Source: Sphingobium amiense
GTDB taxonomy: Bacteria > Pseudomonadota > Alphaproteobacteria > Sphingomonadales > Sphingomonadaceae
NCBI RefSeq assembly: GCF_003967075.1
Contig: NZ_AP018664.1
Span: forward strand, 2,294,001-2,358,000
Length of the DNA stretch: 64,000 nt
Direction of reading: 5' to 3'
Each line of letters begins with the position of its first letter. The stretch's first letter is position 1. The notes under the pieces are model-generated. The model did not search any database. It worked only from the letters and a program-made list of their open reading frames with translations, and had not been told where the DNA came from. Below, piece after piece: positions 46,240 through 56,764 of this stretch. A program made the translations under genes and the position numbers.

Positions 46240-47553
46240 CTATTCGAGTGCCTCGACCGCCGCGACGAAGGCGTCGCCCCGCGCCTCGAAATCGCGGAAC
46301 TGGTCGAAACTGGCGCAGGCGGGGGAAAGCAGCACCACGTCGCCCGGCTGCGCGATGCGTGCGGCACGGCGGACGGCGGCGCTTAGCATCTCGCTGTCGT
46401 CCACGGCCATATGCGGGCGCAGCAGATCGGCGAACATATGCCCCGCTTCGCCGATGGTGTAGGCATGGGCGACGTTCGCGAAATGCGGCGCGCACTCGTC
46501 CAGATTGTCGGTCTTGGCAAGGCCGCCGACGATCCAGTGGATGCGCGCCTTGCCGTCCTTTGCGGGCCATGCGGCGAGCGCGGGCGCGGTGGAGGCGGGA
46601 TTGGTCGCCTTGCTGTCGTTGACGTAGAGGACGCCGTTGCGGGTGCCGACCGCCTGCATGCGGTGGGGCAGCGAGGCGTAGCTGGCGAGGGCATTGGCGA
46701 TGGTTGCTTCGTCTATGCCGAGCGCCTGTGCGACAGCGATGGCGACAGCCGCGTTCTGCGCATTGTGCGGCCCTTGGAGCGAGGGCCAGCCGAGTTGATC
46801 GACCGGGTCGATGTCGGTGGAGGCCACTTCGACGACGCTGGCGTTCAGACCTTGAGCAATCGAGCGGCTCGGATCGTCCTGCGTCGCGATCACCGCGGCA
46901 TGGCCGGCCGACTGCATCTCGAACAGCCGCGCCTTGGACGCCACATAGCCCTCGAACCCATTGTAGCGATCCAGATGATCGGGCGTGATGTTGAGCAGCA
47001 CCGCGACATCGCAGTCGAGGCTCTGCGTCAGGTCGATCTGGTAGCTCGACAGTTCCAGCACATAGACGCCCGCGCCCTTGAGGTTCGGCTCCAGCGGCGG
47101 CTGGCTCAGGATCGGCAGGCCGATATTGCCGCCCATGACGGTAGGATAGCCCGCCTGCTGAACGATGTGATGGATCAGCGCGGTGGTGGTCGACTTGCCA
47201 TTGGTGCCGGTGATGCCGACCACCTTGTGCGGCGGGAGCGTCGGGCGGGCGAGCGCGAACAGTTCGATGTCGCCGATGATCGGCACGCCCGCCAGCTTCG
47301 CGCGCATGGCGATGGGATGGCGGTTCAATGGCACGCCGGGCGACACGACGATGCCGTCGAAGCCCGCAAGGTCGATCTCCATCGGATCGCCGAGTTCGGC
47401 TTTCCCTTCGACCAGAGCGCGCGCTTCCTCGCGGCTGTCCCATGCCACGACGCGCGCGCCGCTCGCCGCCAGCGTTTCGACCGTGGCGAGGCCGGATCGG
47501 GCGAGGCCGAGCACGGCGTAGGTCTTGCCCCGGAAAGCGTCGGATACGATCAT
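46240..47553 (-). CDS. murD: UDP-N-acetylmuramoyl-L-alanine--D-glutamate ligase MurD
   Basis: 437 aa. It adds D-Glu to UDP-MurNAc-L-Ala. The N-terminal AVLGLARSGLATVETLAASG, the P-loop VVGITGTNGKSTTTALIHH at about 111-129, the metal-site LLNITPDHLDRY and the C-terminal VNDSKATNPAST are clear. It starts 4 bp after mraY. Length is normal for the family. Confidence 0.97.
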   Translation of the reverse strand: MIVSDAFRGKTYAVLGLARSGLATVETLAASGARVVAWDSREEARALVEGKAELGDPMEIDLAGFDGIVVSPGVPLNRHPIAMRAKLAGVPIIGDIELFALARPTLPPHKVVGITGTNGKSTTTALIHHIVQQAGYPTVMGGNIGLPILSQPPLEPNLKGAGVYVLELSSYQIDLTQSLDCDVAVLLNITPDHLDRYNGFEGYVASKARLFEMQSAGHAAVIATQDDPSRSIAQGLNASVVEVASTDIDPVDQLGWPSLQGPHNAQNAAVAIAVAQALGIDEATIANALASYASLPHRMQAVGTRNGVLYVNDSKATNPASTAPALAAWPAKDGKARIHWIVGGLAKTDNLDECAPHFANVAHAYTIGEAGHMFADLLRPHMAVDDSEMLSAAVRRAARIAQPGDVVLLSPACASFDQFRDFEARGDAFVAAVEALE

Positions 47554-47557
47554 GCGA

Positions 47558-48631
47558 TCACCGCAGCTTCAGCGTGGCGAGACCGGCGAGGGCCAGCACG
47601 AAGGCGATGATCCAGAAGCGGATCACCACGGTCGGTTCGGCCCAGCCCATCTGTTCGAAATGATGGTGGATCGGCGCCATCTTGAACACGCGCTTGCCGG
47701 TGCGCTTGTAGAAGAAGACCTGGATGATGACAGACAGCGCCTCGACCACAAAAAGGCCGCCGATGATGCCCAGCACGATCTCATGATGCGCCGTCACCGC
47801 GATCACGCCGATGGTGCCGCCCAGCGCCAGCGACCCGGTGTCGCCCATGAAGACGGCGGCGGGCGGCGCGTTGAACCAGAGGAAGGCGAGGCCCGCCCCG
47901 ATGATCGCGCCGCACAGGATCGTCAGGTTGCCCGCGCCCGGCACATGCGGGATGCCGAGATAGGTCGCGAAGTCCGCGCGCCCGACGAGATAGACGATGA
48001 GGAGGAAAGCGAGGCTGGCGATGATGACCGGCATGGTCGCAAGGCCGTCGAGGCCGTCCGTCAGGTTCACCGCATTGCCGAACGCCACGATCACGAAGGC
48101 CGCGAAACAGAAATAGAAGGGGCCAAGCTCGATGGCCGGACCGTTGTAGAAAGGCACGTAGAGCGCGGTGTTGCCATGGCTGTGGACGATCATCCAGGAG
48201 GCGACACCCGCGATCAGAAACTCCGCCAGCAGCCGCGCCTTGCCCGAAAGCCCCTTGTGGCTGGCCTTCGTCACCTTGTCATAATCGTCGAGGAAGCCGA
48301 TCGCGCCGAAGCCCAAAGTCACGAACAGGCAGGCCCAGACATAGATGGACGACAGGTCCATCCACAAAAGGACGGACGCGACCATCGAGGTCAGGATCAT
48401 GAGGCCGCCCATGGTCGGCGTGCCGCGCTTGGCGAGGTGGCTCTGCGGGCCGTCGTCGCGGATCGGCTGGCCCTTGCCCTGCCGCACGCGCAGCCAGCCG
48501 ATGAAGCGCGGACCGATCAGCAGCCCGATCATCAGCGCCGTCGCGATGGACGCGCCCGCGCGGAAGGACAGGTAGCGGATGAGGTTGAAGATCCCCGCGA
48601 AATCCATGGTCTGGGCAAGCCAGTAGAGCAT
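47558..48631 (-). CDS. mraY: Phospho-MurNAc-pentapeptide translocase MraY
   Basis: 357 aa, ten transmembrane segments. It transfers phospho-MurNAc-pentapeptide to undecaprenyl phosphate, forming lipid I. The motifs [36 protein letters not shown] (catalytic Asp region) and [12 protein letters not shown] and the C-terminal [12 protein letters not shown] are present. ATG 48631 overlaps the murF stop as TGATG. Confidence 0.98.
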   Translation of the reverse strand: MLYWLAQTMDFAGIFNLIRYLSFRAGASIATALMIGLLIGPRFIGWLRVRQGKGQPIRDDGPQSHLAKRGTPTMGGLMILTSMVASVLLWMDLSSIYVWACLFVTLGFGAIGFLDDYDKVTKASHKGLSGKARLLAEFLIAGVASWMIVHSHGNTALYVPFYNGPAIELGPFYFCFAAFVIVAFGNAVNLTDGLDGLATMPVIIASLAFLLIVYLVGRADFATYLGIPHVPGAGNLTILCGAIIGAGLAFLWFNAPPAAVFMGDTGSLALGGTIGVIAVTAHHEIVLGIIGGLFVVEALSVIIQVFFYKRTGKRVFKMAPIHHHFEQMGWAEPTVVIRFWIIAFVLALAGLATLKLR

Positions 48632-50022
48632 CAGTCTGTGTCTCCGTCACGGGCGGCGTCGGCAAGGGCGGCGACGAGGCGGGACAGGCCCACCCCGTTC
48701 GAACCCTTGACGAGGATCGCGTCGCCCGCGCGCATTTCGGTCTGGATGAGGGGGATGGCGGCCGCCGTGTCGGGCACATGCGCATGGGGAATGCCGCCGC
48801 CCAGTGCATCGGCCAGCGGGGTCATTTCCGCGCCGACGAGGATCGCATAATCGACGCCATTTTCGGCGAGCGGATCGGCCAGCCCGGCGTGAAGGTCGGC
48901 GCTGCGGTCGCCCAGTTCGCGCATCCCGCCGAGGATCGCGATGCGGCGGCCCGCCTGTTCGCGGCCCAGTTGCTTGAGCGTCGCCGCCATCGACAGCGGA
49001 TTGGCGTTGTAGCTTTCATCGATCAGCAGCGCTTCGCCGCCCGCAACCGGCAGGACGCGGCGTTCGCCCCGGCCCGGCAGCCCCGGCATTTCCGCGAGCG
49101 CAAGGCCCGCTGCCGCCAGATCGCCGCCCACCGCCTCGACCGCCGCCAGCACGGCGAGCGCATTCGACACCCAGTGATCGCCGGGCGCTCCGACCGTGAA
49201 GCAGATGTCCGCATTGGGCAGCGTCGCCGTCACGATGCTCCCGCCGCTGGGGGAGCGCACGACATCGAGCGCGCGCACGTCCGCCCCTTCGCTCATGCCG
49301 AAGGTCAGGATATGGGCGGCGTGCCGCTCCGCCTTGGCATAGAGCGTCGCGACATGCGGGCTGTCATAGGGGATGATGGCCGTGCCGCCGGGTTCCAGCC
49401 CCTCGAATATCTCGGCCTTGGCTTCCGCAATCTTTTCCTCGGTGCCGAAAAATTCGATGTGCGCGGGCGCGATGGCGGTGACGATGGCGACGTGCGGACG
49501 GACCTGACGCGTGAGCGCGGCGAGTTCGCCCGCATGGTTCATGCCCATTTCGAACACGCCGAACGCGGTTTCGCGCGGCATCCGCGAAAGGCTCAGCGGC
49601 ACGCCGACATGGTTGTTGTAGCTCTTGACCGACCGATGCACCCGATCGGGACAGGCACGGTCGAGGGCGAGAAACAGGGCTTCCTTCGTGCCCGTCTTGC
49701 CGACCGACCCGGTGACGCCGATCACCTTGCCGCTCATGCGCCTGCGCGACGCGCGGCCCAGTGCTTCGAGCGCGGCGGCGCTGTCGGGGACGAGGATATG
49801 GGGGTGATCGACCGCTTCGCTGACGATGGCCCCGGCTGCGCCCTGATCAAACGCCTTGCCGACGAATTTGTGGCCGTCCGTCGCCTCGCCCCTCATCGCG
49901 ACGAACAGGTCGCCCGGCCCGACTTCCCGGCTGTCGAACGCAACGCCCGAAACGGCGAACGGCGCCGACGCGGCGCCGCCCGTGGCTTCAGCGATCTCGG
50001 CGAACGTCCAGAGCGGGGTCAT
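48631..50022 (-). CDS. murF: UDP-MurNAc-tripeptide--D-Ala-D-Ala ligase MurF
   Basis: 463 aa. It adds the D-Ala-D-Ala dipeptide made by Ddl. The P-loop [17 protein letters not shown] at about 101-117, [12 protein letters not shown] and [13 protein letters not shown] are diagnostic. ATG 50022 is preceded at 6 bases by GGGG; ATG 50028, two codons upstream, touches that site and is less likely. The leader is formed by a short family A repeat that separates murF from murE. Confidence 0.97.
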   Translation of the reverse strand: MTPLWTFAEIAEATGGAASAPFAVSGVAFDSREVGPGDLFVAMRGEATDGHKFVGKAFDQGAAGAIVSEAVDHPHILVPDSAAALEALGRASRRRMSGKVIGVTGSVGKTGTKEALFLALDRACPDRVHRSVKSYNNHVGVPLSLSRMPRETAFGVFEMGMNHAGELAALTRQVRPHVAIVTAIAPAHIEFFGTEEKIAEAKAEIFEGLEPGGTAIIPYDSPHVATLYAKAERHAAHILTFGMSEGADVRALDVVRSPSGGSIVTATLPNADICFTVGAPGDHWVSNALAVLAAVEAVGGDLAAAGLALAEMPGLPGRGERRVLPVAGGEALLIDESYNANPLSMAATLKQLGREQAGRRIAILGGMRELGDRSADLHAGLADPLAENGVDYAILVGAEMTPLADALGGGIPHAHVPDTAAAIPLIQTEMRAGDAILVKGSNGVGLSRLVAALADAARDGDTD

Positions 50023-50030
50023 CACCATCC

Positions 50031-50077
50031 CCGTTCGCTTCGAGCGAAGTCGAGAAGCAGCCACGCGAACCGAACGG
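50031..50077. repeat. Short palindromic repeat, family A
   Basis: It runs from CCGTTCGCTTCGAGCGAAG to CCGAACGG. The first 28 bases are the same as those at 111-138. It lies in the 73-bp gap between murE and murF. Confidence 0.7.
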
Positions 50078-50095
50078 ATGTGAGAGCGCGGCGCA

Positions 50096-51547
50096 TCACC
50101 CCGCGCACTCCCGCGCAACGGTCACATCGTCGAAGGGCAGCACCCGATCGCCGATGATCTGGCCCTGTTCATGCCCCTTCCCCGCCAGCAGCACGATGTC
50201 GTCCGCCCCCGCCTGCGCTATGGCGGCAGCAATAGCGGGGCGGCGGCCGCCAATCTCCTCCGCTCCGGGTGCGCCCGCCATCACGGCGGCGCGGATGGCG
50301 GAAGGCTCTTCCGAACGCGGATTGTCGTCGGTCACGATGACATGGTCGGACAGGTCGGCGGCGACCTTGCCCATCTGCGGGCGCTTGCCCGCGTCGCGAT
50401 CCCCGCCCGCGCCGAACAGGGTGATGAGCCGCCCGCGCGTATGGGGCCGCAGCGCCTCGATCGCGGCGCGCAGACCGTCGGGCGTATGGGCGTAATCGAC
50501 ATAGACCGGCGCGCCCGCGCGGGTGATGACGGCGCGCTCCAGCCGTCCGCGCACCGGTTGCACGCGGGCGAGCAGCTCCAGCACCTTCGCGGTCTCCCCG
50601 CCGGTCGCGATGACGAGGCCCGCCGCCGTCAGCGCATTCGCCGCCTGGTAGGCGCCGATCAGCGGCAGGTTGATCTTATAGGCCTGGCCTCCAAGTTCCT
50701 GGGCCGCCTCGATCTCCAGCGTCTGACCCAACTGGGTCGGGGTGCGGTTGGCAAGGCGCAAGCCCTGCCCCTGCACCCCGACGCTCAGCACACGAAGCCC
50801 CCGCTTGCGTGCGCGCTGGATCGCCTTGCCGGACCATTCGTCGTCCGCCCAGATGACCGCGTGGCCATCTGCATTCACCACCTCGTCGAACAGCCGCATC
50901 TTGGCGTCGAAATAGCTGTCCATATCGCCATGATAGTCGAGATGGTCGCGCGACAGGTTGGTGAAAGCGCCCGCCATAACGGGCAGCCCTTCGGTGCGAT
51001 ACTGGTCGAGACCGTGGCTCGACGCTTCGAACGCGGCATGGGTGATGCCCTCGCGCTTCAGGCCCGACATGTTGGCGAGGAAGGTGACGATGTCCGGCGT
51101 GGTGAGACCCGTCGACACCTGATCGACCGAAGTGGTGACGCCCAGCGTGCCGATGGAGGCCGACTTGTGCCCCAGCATCCGCCAGATCTGGCGCGCCAGT
51201 TCGACGGTGCTGGTCTTGCCGTTGGTGCCGGTGACGGCGACGGTCACGTCGGGGAAGGGCGCGAAGAAGCGCGCGGCCATCTGCGCAAAGAGGCGGCGGG
51301 GATTGGGGTCGGCGATATGCGCCGCGCCCTCCACTTTCGCTTCAGGCCGCGCGACGACCGCGACCGCGCCCGCCTTCACGGCGTCAGCGATGAAATCCTC
51401 GCCATTGACGCGCAGACCCTGAAATGCGCCGAAGACGGTGCCGGGCGCGACCTTGCGATTGTCGATGGCGAAGCCGGTGACGGGCGCGTCGGCGTTCCCG
51501 CCCGCGTCCGCACCCAGCCCTTCGACAAGCGATCCCAGACGCATCAT
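50096..51547 (-). CDS. murE: UDP-MurNAc-tripeptide (meso-DAP) synthetase MurE
   Basis: 483 aa. It adds the third stem-peptide residue. The P-loop VAVTGTNGKTSTVELARQ at about 104-121 and YVDYAHTPDGL are visible. The motif DDNPRSEEP near residue 410 carries the Asp-Asn-Pro-Arg box typical of meso-diaminopimelate-specific enzymes, so the peptidoglycan is of the meso-DAP type. ATG 51547 overlaps the ftsI stop as ATGA (GGAGAAGGA upstream); ATG 51544 is an alternative. Confidence 0.97.
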   Translation of the reverse strand: MMRLGSLVEGLGADAGGNADAPVTGFAIDNRKVAPGTVFGAFQGLRVNGEDFIADAVKAGAVAVVARPEAKVEGAAHIADPNPRRLFAQMAARFFAPFPDVTVAVTGTNGKTSTVELARQIWRMLGHKSASIGTLGVTTSVDQVSTGLTTPDIVTFLANMSGLKREGITHAAFEASSHGLDQYRTEGLPVMAGAFTNLSRDHLDYHGDMDSYFDAKMRLFDEVVNADGHAVIWADDEWSGKAIQRARKRGLRVLSVGVQGQGLRLANRTPTQLGQTLEIEAAQELGGQAYKINLPLIGAYQAANALTAAGLVIATGGETAKVLELLARVQPVRGRLERAVITRAGAPVYVDYAHTPDGLRAAIEALRPHTRGRLITLFGAGGDRDAGKRPQMGKVAADLSDHVIVTDDNPRSEEPSAIRAAVMAGAPGAEEIGGRRPAIAAAIAQAGADDIVLLAGKGHEQGQIIGDRVLPFDDVTVARECAG

Positions 51548-53247
51548 TCCTTCTCCGCGTCGCCGTGGAGCAGCGGCATGAGATCGGAAATATCGACGTC
51601 GCGCTGTTCGTCCGGCATCACGCCCAGCATCGGGCCGACCCGCTCAACCACGCGCTTGACCACGGGCGCGGCGGTCCATGCGGCGGTGCGCAGGCCATAT
51701 TGACCCGTCGCCTCGTCCATGATCGCGACCACGACGTAGCGGGGATTGTCCATCGGGAAGGCAGAAGCGAAAGTCGTCACCAGCGAAGTCTTGTTATAGC
51801 GCCCTTCCTGGGGCTTTTCAGCGGAACCCGTCTTGCCGCCCACCCGGAAACCCTTGGCGTCGGCGCTCCGTCCTGTACCCGCCGCGACGATCATCCGCAA
51901 CAGTTGGCGCATCCGCGCGCTGGTGGCGGCGGAAAAGACGCGGCGGCCTTCGGGAACATTGGTGGGGTCGAGCTTGCGCACGGTGGCGGGCCGCCAGATG
52001 CCGCCATTGACCAGCGCGGCATAGGCGGCGGCGAGGTGCAGCGGCGTCACCGCGATGCCATGGCCGTAGGATGTCGTCATGCTGGTGATGCGGCCCCAGT
52101 TGGAAGGCCACAGACCCGCCGCGCGTTCATGGAACTCAATGGGTGCGCGCTGATCGAAATCGAGGCTGCGGAACAGCTTCTGGAGCGGCGCCGCGCCCAT
52201 TTCATCGGCGATGCGCGCGGTGCCGATGTTGGAGCTGTGCACGAGGATTTCGGGCACGTTGATCCAGCGGCCGAGCGGATGGTCGTCCTTGATGCGGAAA
52301 CCGCCGATGGGAAGCGGCGCGGTCGCGTCATAGCGCTTGCTCATGGAAGTGACGACGCCCGCGTCCATGGCGGCGGCGATGGACAGTGGCTTGAAGGAGG
52401 AACCCAGTTCGTAGCGCGCCTGCACCATATGGTTGCAGAGCGGCGATTCGCTGCACCTCTTACCCGCATAATTCTGGAGCTTGTTGGGATCGAACACGGG
52501 AATCGAGGCCATGGCGATGATCTCGCCGGTGTTGGCGTCCATGATGATGCCGCCCGCGCCCTTCGCGCGCGTCTGGACGAGTTGCGCGTAAAGCTCGCTT
52601 TCCAGCGCGCCCTGCACCCGGCTGTCGATGGAAAGGGCGAAGGGCTGGCCCAGCCGCGCGGCATCGGTCAGGCGGTCGTTGAAGGCGGCCTCCGCGCCCA
52701 TGCCCCCCTGCCCCTCCGCATTGGGGGCAAAGCCCAGCACATGCGCGGCGAGCGTGCGCTGCGGATAGAGCCGTTCCTTTTCGCGCGGAAATTCGATGCC
52801 GATTTCGCCGAGCGCGTTCACCGCCGCGACTTCCTCCGGCATGGCGCGGCGGCGCAGATAGGCCCAGCCGCGCCCGGTCAGCTTTTTATAGAAAGCCGCT
52901 TCGGGTTCGTCGGGAAAAATCTCGTGCAGCTTGCGCGCGAGTTCGGCGGGTTCGCCGATCAGCTTCGAAGGGCGCACCGCGATCGAATAGGCGTCCATCG
53001 TGCGGGCGAGGGGCACGCCGTTGCGGTCCACAATGTCGGCGCGCGCGGGCAGCAGCCCGCCCAGCCCGTCGCCGCCGCTCCCCCCATGCGAAAAAACCCC
53101 CACCCAGGTCAGGCGGAGGACAAGGACGCCGGTGATGGCGAGGAACAGGATCAGCAGCAGCATCAGCCGGTTGTGCGCGGTCGCTGTCAGGTCGACCCGC
53201 TGCCGCCCGGCGCGTGCACCGCCGGGCTGGACGATGATCGTGGCCAT
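51544..53247 (-). CDS. ftsI: Septal transpeptidase FtsI (PBP3)
   Basis: 567 aa class B penicillin-binding protein. It has a short cytoplasmic start, one transmembrane anchor (about 26-50), a pedestal domain and a transpeptidase domain with the SxxK motif at 283-286 (YELGSSFKPLS), the SxN motif in VHSSNIG and the KTG motif in GGKTGSAEKP. It crosslinks septal peptidoglycan with FtsW. The start codon overlaps the ftsL stop as TGATG. Confidence 0.97.
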   Translation of the reverse strand: MATIIVQPGGARAGRQRVDLTATAHNRLMLLLILFLAITGVLVLRLTWVGVFSHGGSGGDGLGGLLPARADIVDRNGVPLARTMDAYSIAVRPSKLIGEPAELARKLHEIFPDEPEAAFYKKLTGRGWAYLRRRAMPEEVAAVNALGEIGIEFPREKERLYPQRTLAAHVLGFAPNAEGQGGMGAEAAFNDRLTDAARLGQPFALSIDSRVQGALESELYAQLVQTRAKGAGGIIMDANTGEIIAMASIPVFDPNKLQNYAGKRCSESPLCNHMVQARYELGSSFKPLSIAAAMDAGVVTSMSKRYDATAPLPIGGFRIKDDHPLGRWINVPEILVHSSNIGTARIADEMGAAPLQKLFRSLDFDQRAPIEFHERAAGLWPSNWGRITSMTTSYGHGIAVTPLHLAAAYAALVNGGIWRPATVRKLDPTNVPEGRRVFSAATSARMRQLLRMIVAAGTGRSADAKGFRVGGKTGSAEKPQEGRYNKTSLVTTFASAFPMDNPRYVVVAIMDEATGQYGLRTAAWTAAPVVKRVVERVGPMLGVMPDEQRDVDISDLMPLLHGDAEKE

Positions 53248-53897
53248 CAGCGCACCTCCTTGCGTTTCTCGCGCGCCGCCTTGGCGGTAAGGTCGCCCAG
53301 CGTGCTGTCGTCGAGCAGCTTGGCGTCCAGCATCGCCATACGTTCAGCCTTGCGCGCGACGGGGTTGGGGCGCGACACGTCCGCGTCGGCCTTCGCCTGC
53401 TGCGCCGCCGTTTTCGGCGCAGGCTTGTCTAGCCGGTCGACATTGTCGGCGGCGTGCGCCTCGCGGATCACGGCGATGTCGCTGCGGATCTGGGTTGCGG
53501 CGGGGCTTTCGGGCGCTTTCTGCGTCGCGGCGGGCAGGTCGGCGGGGGTTTCGACCATCGCGACCATCACCGGCGGCGCGACATAATCGGGACCGTTGGG
53601 CTGCACCCCGTCGAGATGCGCCAGCGCCTGCTCCCCGCGCAGATATTGCTGCGCCGTGGGGGTCGCATAGAGGAAATCATGCTGGTTCCAGCTTTCGAGC
53701 TGCCGCATCGAGGATCGGGCGCTGAATTCCGTCTCCAGATAGCGGATGTCCGCCTTCGCCCGCGCGATCTGGGCGCGCACCTTCATCAGCTCGTTGCGCT
53801 CGGTCGCGACCTTGAGCGACACCATATAGGCTCCCAGCGCCCCCAGCGCGACGAGGATCACCCAGATCAGGCTTTGCAGTCTTTTGACGGCGATCAT
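53247..53897 (-). CDS. ftsL: Cell division protein FtsL
   Basis: 216 aa. One N-terminal transmembrane helix ([20 protein letters not shown], about 9-28) leads to a coiled coil (about 33-75, [26 protein letters not shown]), as in FtsL, which activates FtsWI. Identity rests mainly on this layout and its position between rsmH and ftsI. The protein is about twice as long as E. coli FtsL because of a polar alanine-rich periplasmic tail (about 110-216). ATG 53897 overlaps the rsmH stop as ATGA. Confidence 0.85.
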   Translation of the reverse strand: MIAVKRLQSLIWVILVALGALGAYMVSLKVATERNELMKVRAQIARAKADIRYLETEFSARSSMRQLESWNQHDFLYATPTAQQYLRGEQALAHLDGVQPNGPDYVAPPVMVAMVETPADLPAATQKAPESPAATQIRSDIAVIREAHAADNVDRLDKPAPKTAAQQAKADADVSRPNPVARKAERMAMLDAKLLDDSTLGDLTAKAAREKRKEVR

Positions 53898-54844
53898 GCG
53901 CGGGCGCTCCGGATGGAGGAAACAGGGGCGGAAGTGCGCACGGCGCTGCGCAGCGTGGCGGACCGGGCGCGGGGGTTGCGCGCGAGTTCCGCCTCGCCGG
54001 GCCGCACCGCTCTGGCAGGCTTGGCGAAGGTGGGAGCAGGACCGGCGGCCCGTTGCGGCAGGTGGCGCGATCCCGCCCCTTCCCCGCCGCTGCGGTTGCG
54101 CAGGAACTGCTTGACGATGCGATCTTCAAGGCTGTGGAAGGTGACGACCGCCAGCCGCCCGCCTTCTTCCAGCAGCGCTTCGGCCGCTTCGAGGCCGCGC
54201 TCCAGCTCCTCCAGTTCGCGGTTCACATGGATGCGGATCGCCTGAAAGGTGCGGGTCGCGGGGTCTTTCTTGTCATGCGGCTTGTAACCCAGCGCGCGGC
54301 GGACCACAGCGGCGAGCTGCGCCGTGCGCTCCAGCGGGCGCGCCTCCACGATGGCGCGGGCGACGCGGCGCGAGCGCGGTTCCTCGCCATAACGGTAGAT
54401 GACGTCGGCGATATCCTCTTCCGGGGCGGTGTTGAGGAAATCGGCGGCGCTCATCCCGTTCTGCGCCATGGTCATGTCGAGCGGACCGTCCGACTGAAAG
54501 GAAAAGCCGCGCTCCGCCCGGTCGAGCTGCATCGAGGAGACGCCGATGTCGAGCGTGACGCCCGCCACCGCCGTCACGCCGCGGTCGGCCAGCAGTTCCT
54601 CCATCCGGGAAAATTCGCCGGGGATGAGCGCGATGCCATGCGCATCGGCCACCGCCTGTCCTTCCCGGATCGCATCGGGATCGCGGTCGAAGGCGAAGAC
54701 GCGCGCACCCGCCAGCGCCATGGCGCTGGAATAGCCGCCCGCGCCGAAAGTGCCGTCGACATGCACCTCGCCAGGGGCGATGGCAAGGGCGTCGAGCACT
54801 TCAGCGAGGAGGACGGGGACATGCGGGGCGGCGGGCGCGCTCAC
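53894..54844 (-). CDS. rsmH: 16S rRNA (cytosine-1402-N4) methyltransferase RsmH
   Basis: 316 aa. RsmH (MraW) methylates C1402 of 16S rRNA. The N-terminal [13 protein letters not shown], the AdoMet loop [44 protein letters not shown] and the C-terminal [17 protein letters not shown] are diagnostic. The start is GTG 54844, overlapping the mraZ stop as GTGA. Confidence 0.97.
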   Translation of the reverse strand: MSAPAAPHVPVLLAEVLDALAIAPGEVHVDGTFGAGGYSSAMALAGARVFAFDRDPDAIREGQAVADAHGIALIPGEFSRMEELLADRGVTAVAGVTLDIGVSSMQLDRAERGFSFQSDGPLDMTMAQNGMSAADFLNTAPEEDIADVIYRYGEEPRSRRVARAIVEARPLERTAQLAAVVRRALGYKPHDKKDPATRTFQAIRIHVNRELEELERGLEAAEALLEEGGRLAVVTFHSLEDRIVKQFLRNRSGGEGAGSRHLPQRAAGPAPTFAKPARAVRPGEAELARNPRARSATLRSAVRTSAPVSSIRSARA

Positions 54845-55338
54845 TTGACCGCTCCGGCGGCGCGGGCGTCGATCCAGCGCTGGACCTTGTTGCGGATCAG
54901 CGCCGGGCGGTCGGGGCTGGCGACCAGCGCTTCGGGCTTCCAGATCTGGAAATAACGGCCCACGCCATAGAAGAAGATCGCGTCGTCGATTTGGGCTTCT
55001 TCCTTGATATCGGGGTGCAGGAAGAAGCGCCCGCCATCGTCGAAATTCACGTCCTCGATGGTGCCGAGGCGGTTTTCGCGTTCCAGATCGGCGTTGAAGG
55101 GGCGACCGGCCTCATAGGCCTGCCGTTCGAGCTTTTCGACTTCCTCGAACAGGTGGATCTTGTGGCTGAGGCCGAAACCCGTGGCGCAGCCATTGTCCAT
55201 ATGGACCGACAGGCACAGGCGGTTCTGCCCGCCGCTCGCCTGCGTGACCAGCTTGCGCATCTCCAGGGGCAGCACGAACCGGCCTTTGCCGTCCGCGACG
55301 CTGAACGCGTTGCCCGAATAGAGGATGACGTCCGACAC
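54841..55338 (-). CDS. mraZ: Transcriptional regulator MraZ
   Basis: 165 aa. It has two SpoVT/AbrB-like MraZ repeats: [19 protein letters not shown] near the N-terminus and [18 protein letters not shown] near residue 100. MraZ is the DNA-binding autoregulator at the head of dcw clusters. The start is GTG 55338 (the family begins with a short strand before GNAFS), with AAGGGG about 12 bases upstream, a long spacing. A 6-bp inverted repeat lies just upstream. I could not find a convincing set of tandem MraZ boxes. Confidence 0.94.
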   Translation of the reverse strand: MSDVILYSGNAFSVADGKGRFVLPLEMRKLVTQASGGQNRLCLSVHMDNGCATGFGLSHKIHLFEEVEKLERQAYEAGRPFNADLERENRLGTIEDVNFDDGGRFFLHPDIKEEAQIDDAIFFYGVGRYFQIWKPEALVASPDRPALIRNKVQRWIDARAAGAVK

Positions 55339-55347
55339 GCTGGAAAA

Positions 55348-55368
55348 TGCCCCTTGTTCCTTGGGGCA
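55348..55368. promoter_or_regulatory. Inverted repeat at the mraZ leader
   Basis: Perfect arms TGCCCC (55348-55353) and GGGGCA (55363-55368) surround a 9-base loop, only 9 bp upstream of the mraZ GTG. The 3' arm on the minus strand includes the AAGGGG ribosome-binding candidate, so a hairpin could mask it. The rest of the 192-bp gap to the next gene (55369-55530) shows no clear promoter by eye. Confidence 0.35.
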
Positions 55369-55530
55369 CAGGCTTCCCGTCGCCGGAATCGCAAAAGCGA
55401 ATCCACGCCACAGGACCGATCAGCACCTGAAACCCCAATGCAGGTTACTTACCAAGCATAGGTTTGGCTGTGAAGGGATTTTTTGGGAGGAGCTGGGAAA
55501 ATCAGGTGAGAAACGGGATTAGCCGATTTT

Positions 55531-56733
55531 CTACTCCTCTTCCAGCCTGTTTTCTCTTTTTGTTCTGGCGCACGACCGCCCCTTATCCCCGCGCACGGCC
55601 CACACGCCCAGCATCGCCCAGCCTGTCCCGGCCAGCACCGCCCAGCGGATCGCCGCGAGGACATCGTCCGCCTGCCGCATCCAGATGCCGGGCGAGGACA
55701 TGGACACGCCCAGCCAGTTCGCCACCACGGCAGGCGTGTCGGCGCTCCATATACGGGGATCGAGCGGCGAAGCAGGATCGGCGAGCCAGAGCCTGTCGTC
55801 GATCGGGTCCGCGTCTCCCACCAAAGTCACCGCGCCGCGCCCGATCCGCCGCGTAACGGCCACGCCATCCGGCCCCAGCGTCGCACCGGACAGGGTGACA
55901 AGCGCGCCATCGGGCAGGAAATGCCGCTCCTCCCCCGCGATCATCCTGCCGGACAACGGGATGCCCCAATGATCGGCCAGCGGACCGAGCAGGCTGACCG
56001 GCGGCGCGCGGCGGCGGTCGCCGAGCGGCAGGGCGGACGGCCAGCGCAGCGCCGGATCGGCGAGCACCAGCGCCTGCCCCCCGCCCCGCACCCAGTCATC
56101 GAGCGCCACCATCTGCGCCGGAGTCATCGCACGCGGTTGCGCCAGCAGCAGGCGGCGCGCGCCGCTCGCGCCAAGGCGCAGCGGATCGTCGAGCGGCTCG
56201 ACCGTGAAGCGGGTGCGCAGGACGGTGACGATGGGCGCGTCCCGCCGCTCCATCCCGCCCGCTCTCGGTTCCGCCCAGAACAGGGGGAGCGCGGTGATGA
56301 CCGCCAGCTTGGGGCGGTCCGCGGCCTGCCGCAGCGGCTGGGCAGGGCCGCGCCAGACGAGCAGTCCTGCCACGATCAGCACGCCAAGGCCCAAAGCGCG
56401 CGACCGCCCCTGCCGACGGATGCATCTCCCGCCCGCGCCCGATGCCGCCGCGACCGCGAGCAACCCGGCGGCGGCGACGGGCGAAGGCGCGCGCGCCGAT
56501 GCGACAGCGCAGAAGAGGAGAGCCATGCCCGCCGCGCCGATGCCCAGCCACAGCATCACCGGCGCCGGACGCCGCGCGAGCGCGAACCCCGCCGCCGCCA
56601 TGACCGGCGCCGCGGCCATGCTCCAGTCCCACGGATCGGCCTGCCCCGTCAGCCAGGCGCGATGCAGCCCGGCCAGAAAGACAGCAAGCGCGGGCAGCCA
56701 GAGCCAGAGGAATCGGAAAAGGCCCGCCTTCAT
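55531..56733 (-). CDS. Membrane protein with a GldG/ABC-auxiliary-like domain
   Basis: 400 aa. Four hydrophobic segments in the first 130 residues are followed by a soluble domain (about 145-345) with PKLAVITALPLFWAEP, LDDPLRLGASGARRLLLAQPRAMTPAQMVALDDWVRGGGQALVLADP and DHWGIPL, resembling the domain of GldG-type or DUF4350 proteins associated with ABC transporters. A C-terminal transmembrane helix (about 368-385) follows. No ABC ATPase is adjacent in the window. The function is unknown. It is directly upstream of mraZ, same strand. Confidence 0.6.
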   Translation of the reverse strand: MKAGLFRFLWLWLPALAVFLAGLHRAWLTGQADPWDWSMAAAPVMAAAGFALARRPAPVMLWLGIGAAGMALLFCAVASARAPSPVAAAGLLAVAAASGAGGRCIRRQGRSRALGLGVLIVAGLLVWRGPAQPLRQAADRPKLAVITALPLFWAEPRAGGMERRDAPIVTVLRTRFTVEPLDDPLRLGASGARRLLLAQPRAMTPAQMVALDDWVRGGGQALVLADPALRWPSALPLGDRRRAPPVSLLGPLADHWGIPLSGRMIAGEERHFLPDGALVTLSGATLGPDGVAVTRRIGRGAVTLVGDADPIDDRLWLADPASPLDPRIWSADTPAVVANWLGVSMSSPGIWMRQADDVLAAIRWAVLAGTGWAMLGVWAVRGDKGRSCARTKRENRLEEE

Positions 56734-56764
56734 GGGCGGAACATGCCTGCCCGGACCTGCACGT

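Noticed and set aside
55369..55470. Tandem MraZ boxes (TGGGN every 10 bp) upstream of mraZ
   Set aside because: Only one TGGGG fits; the following positions (GGTGC, GGTCC) do not match well enough.
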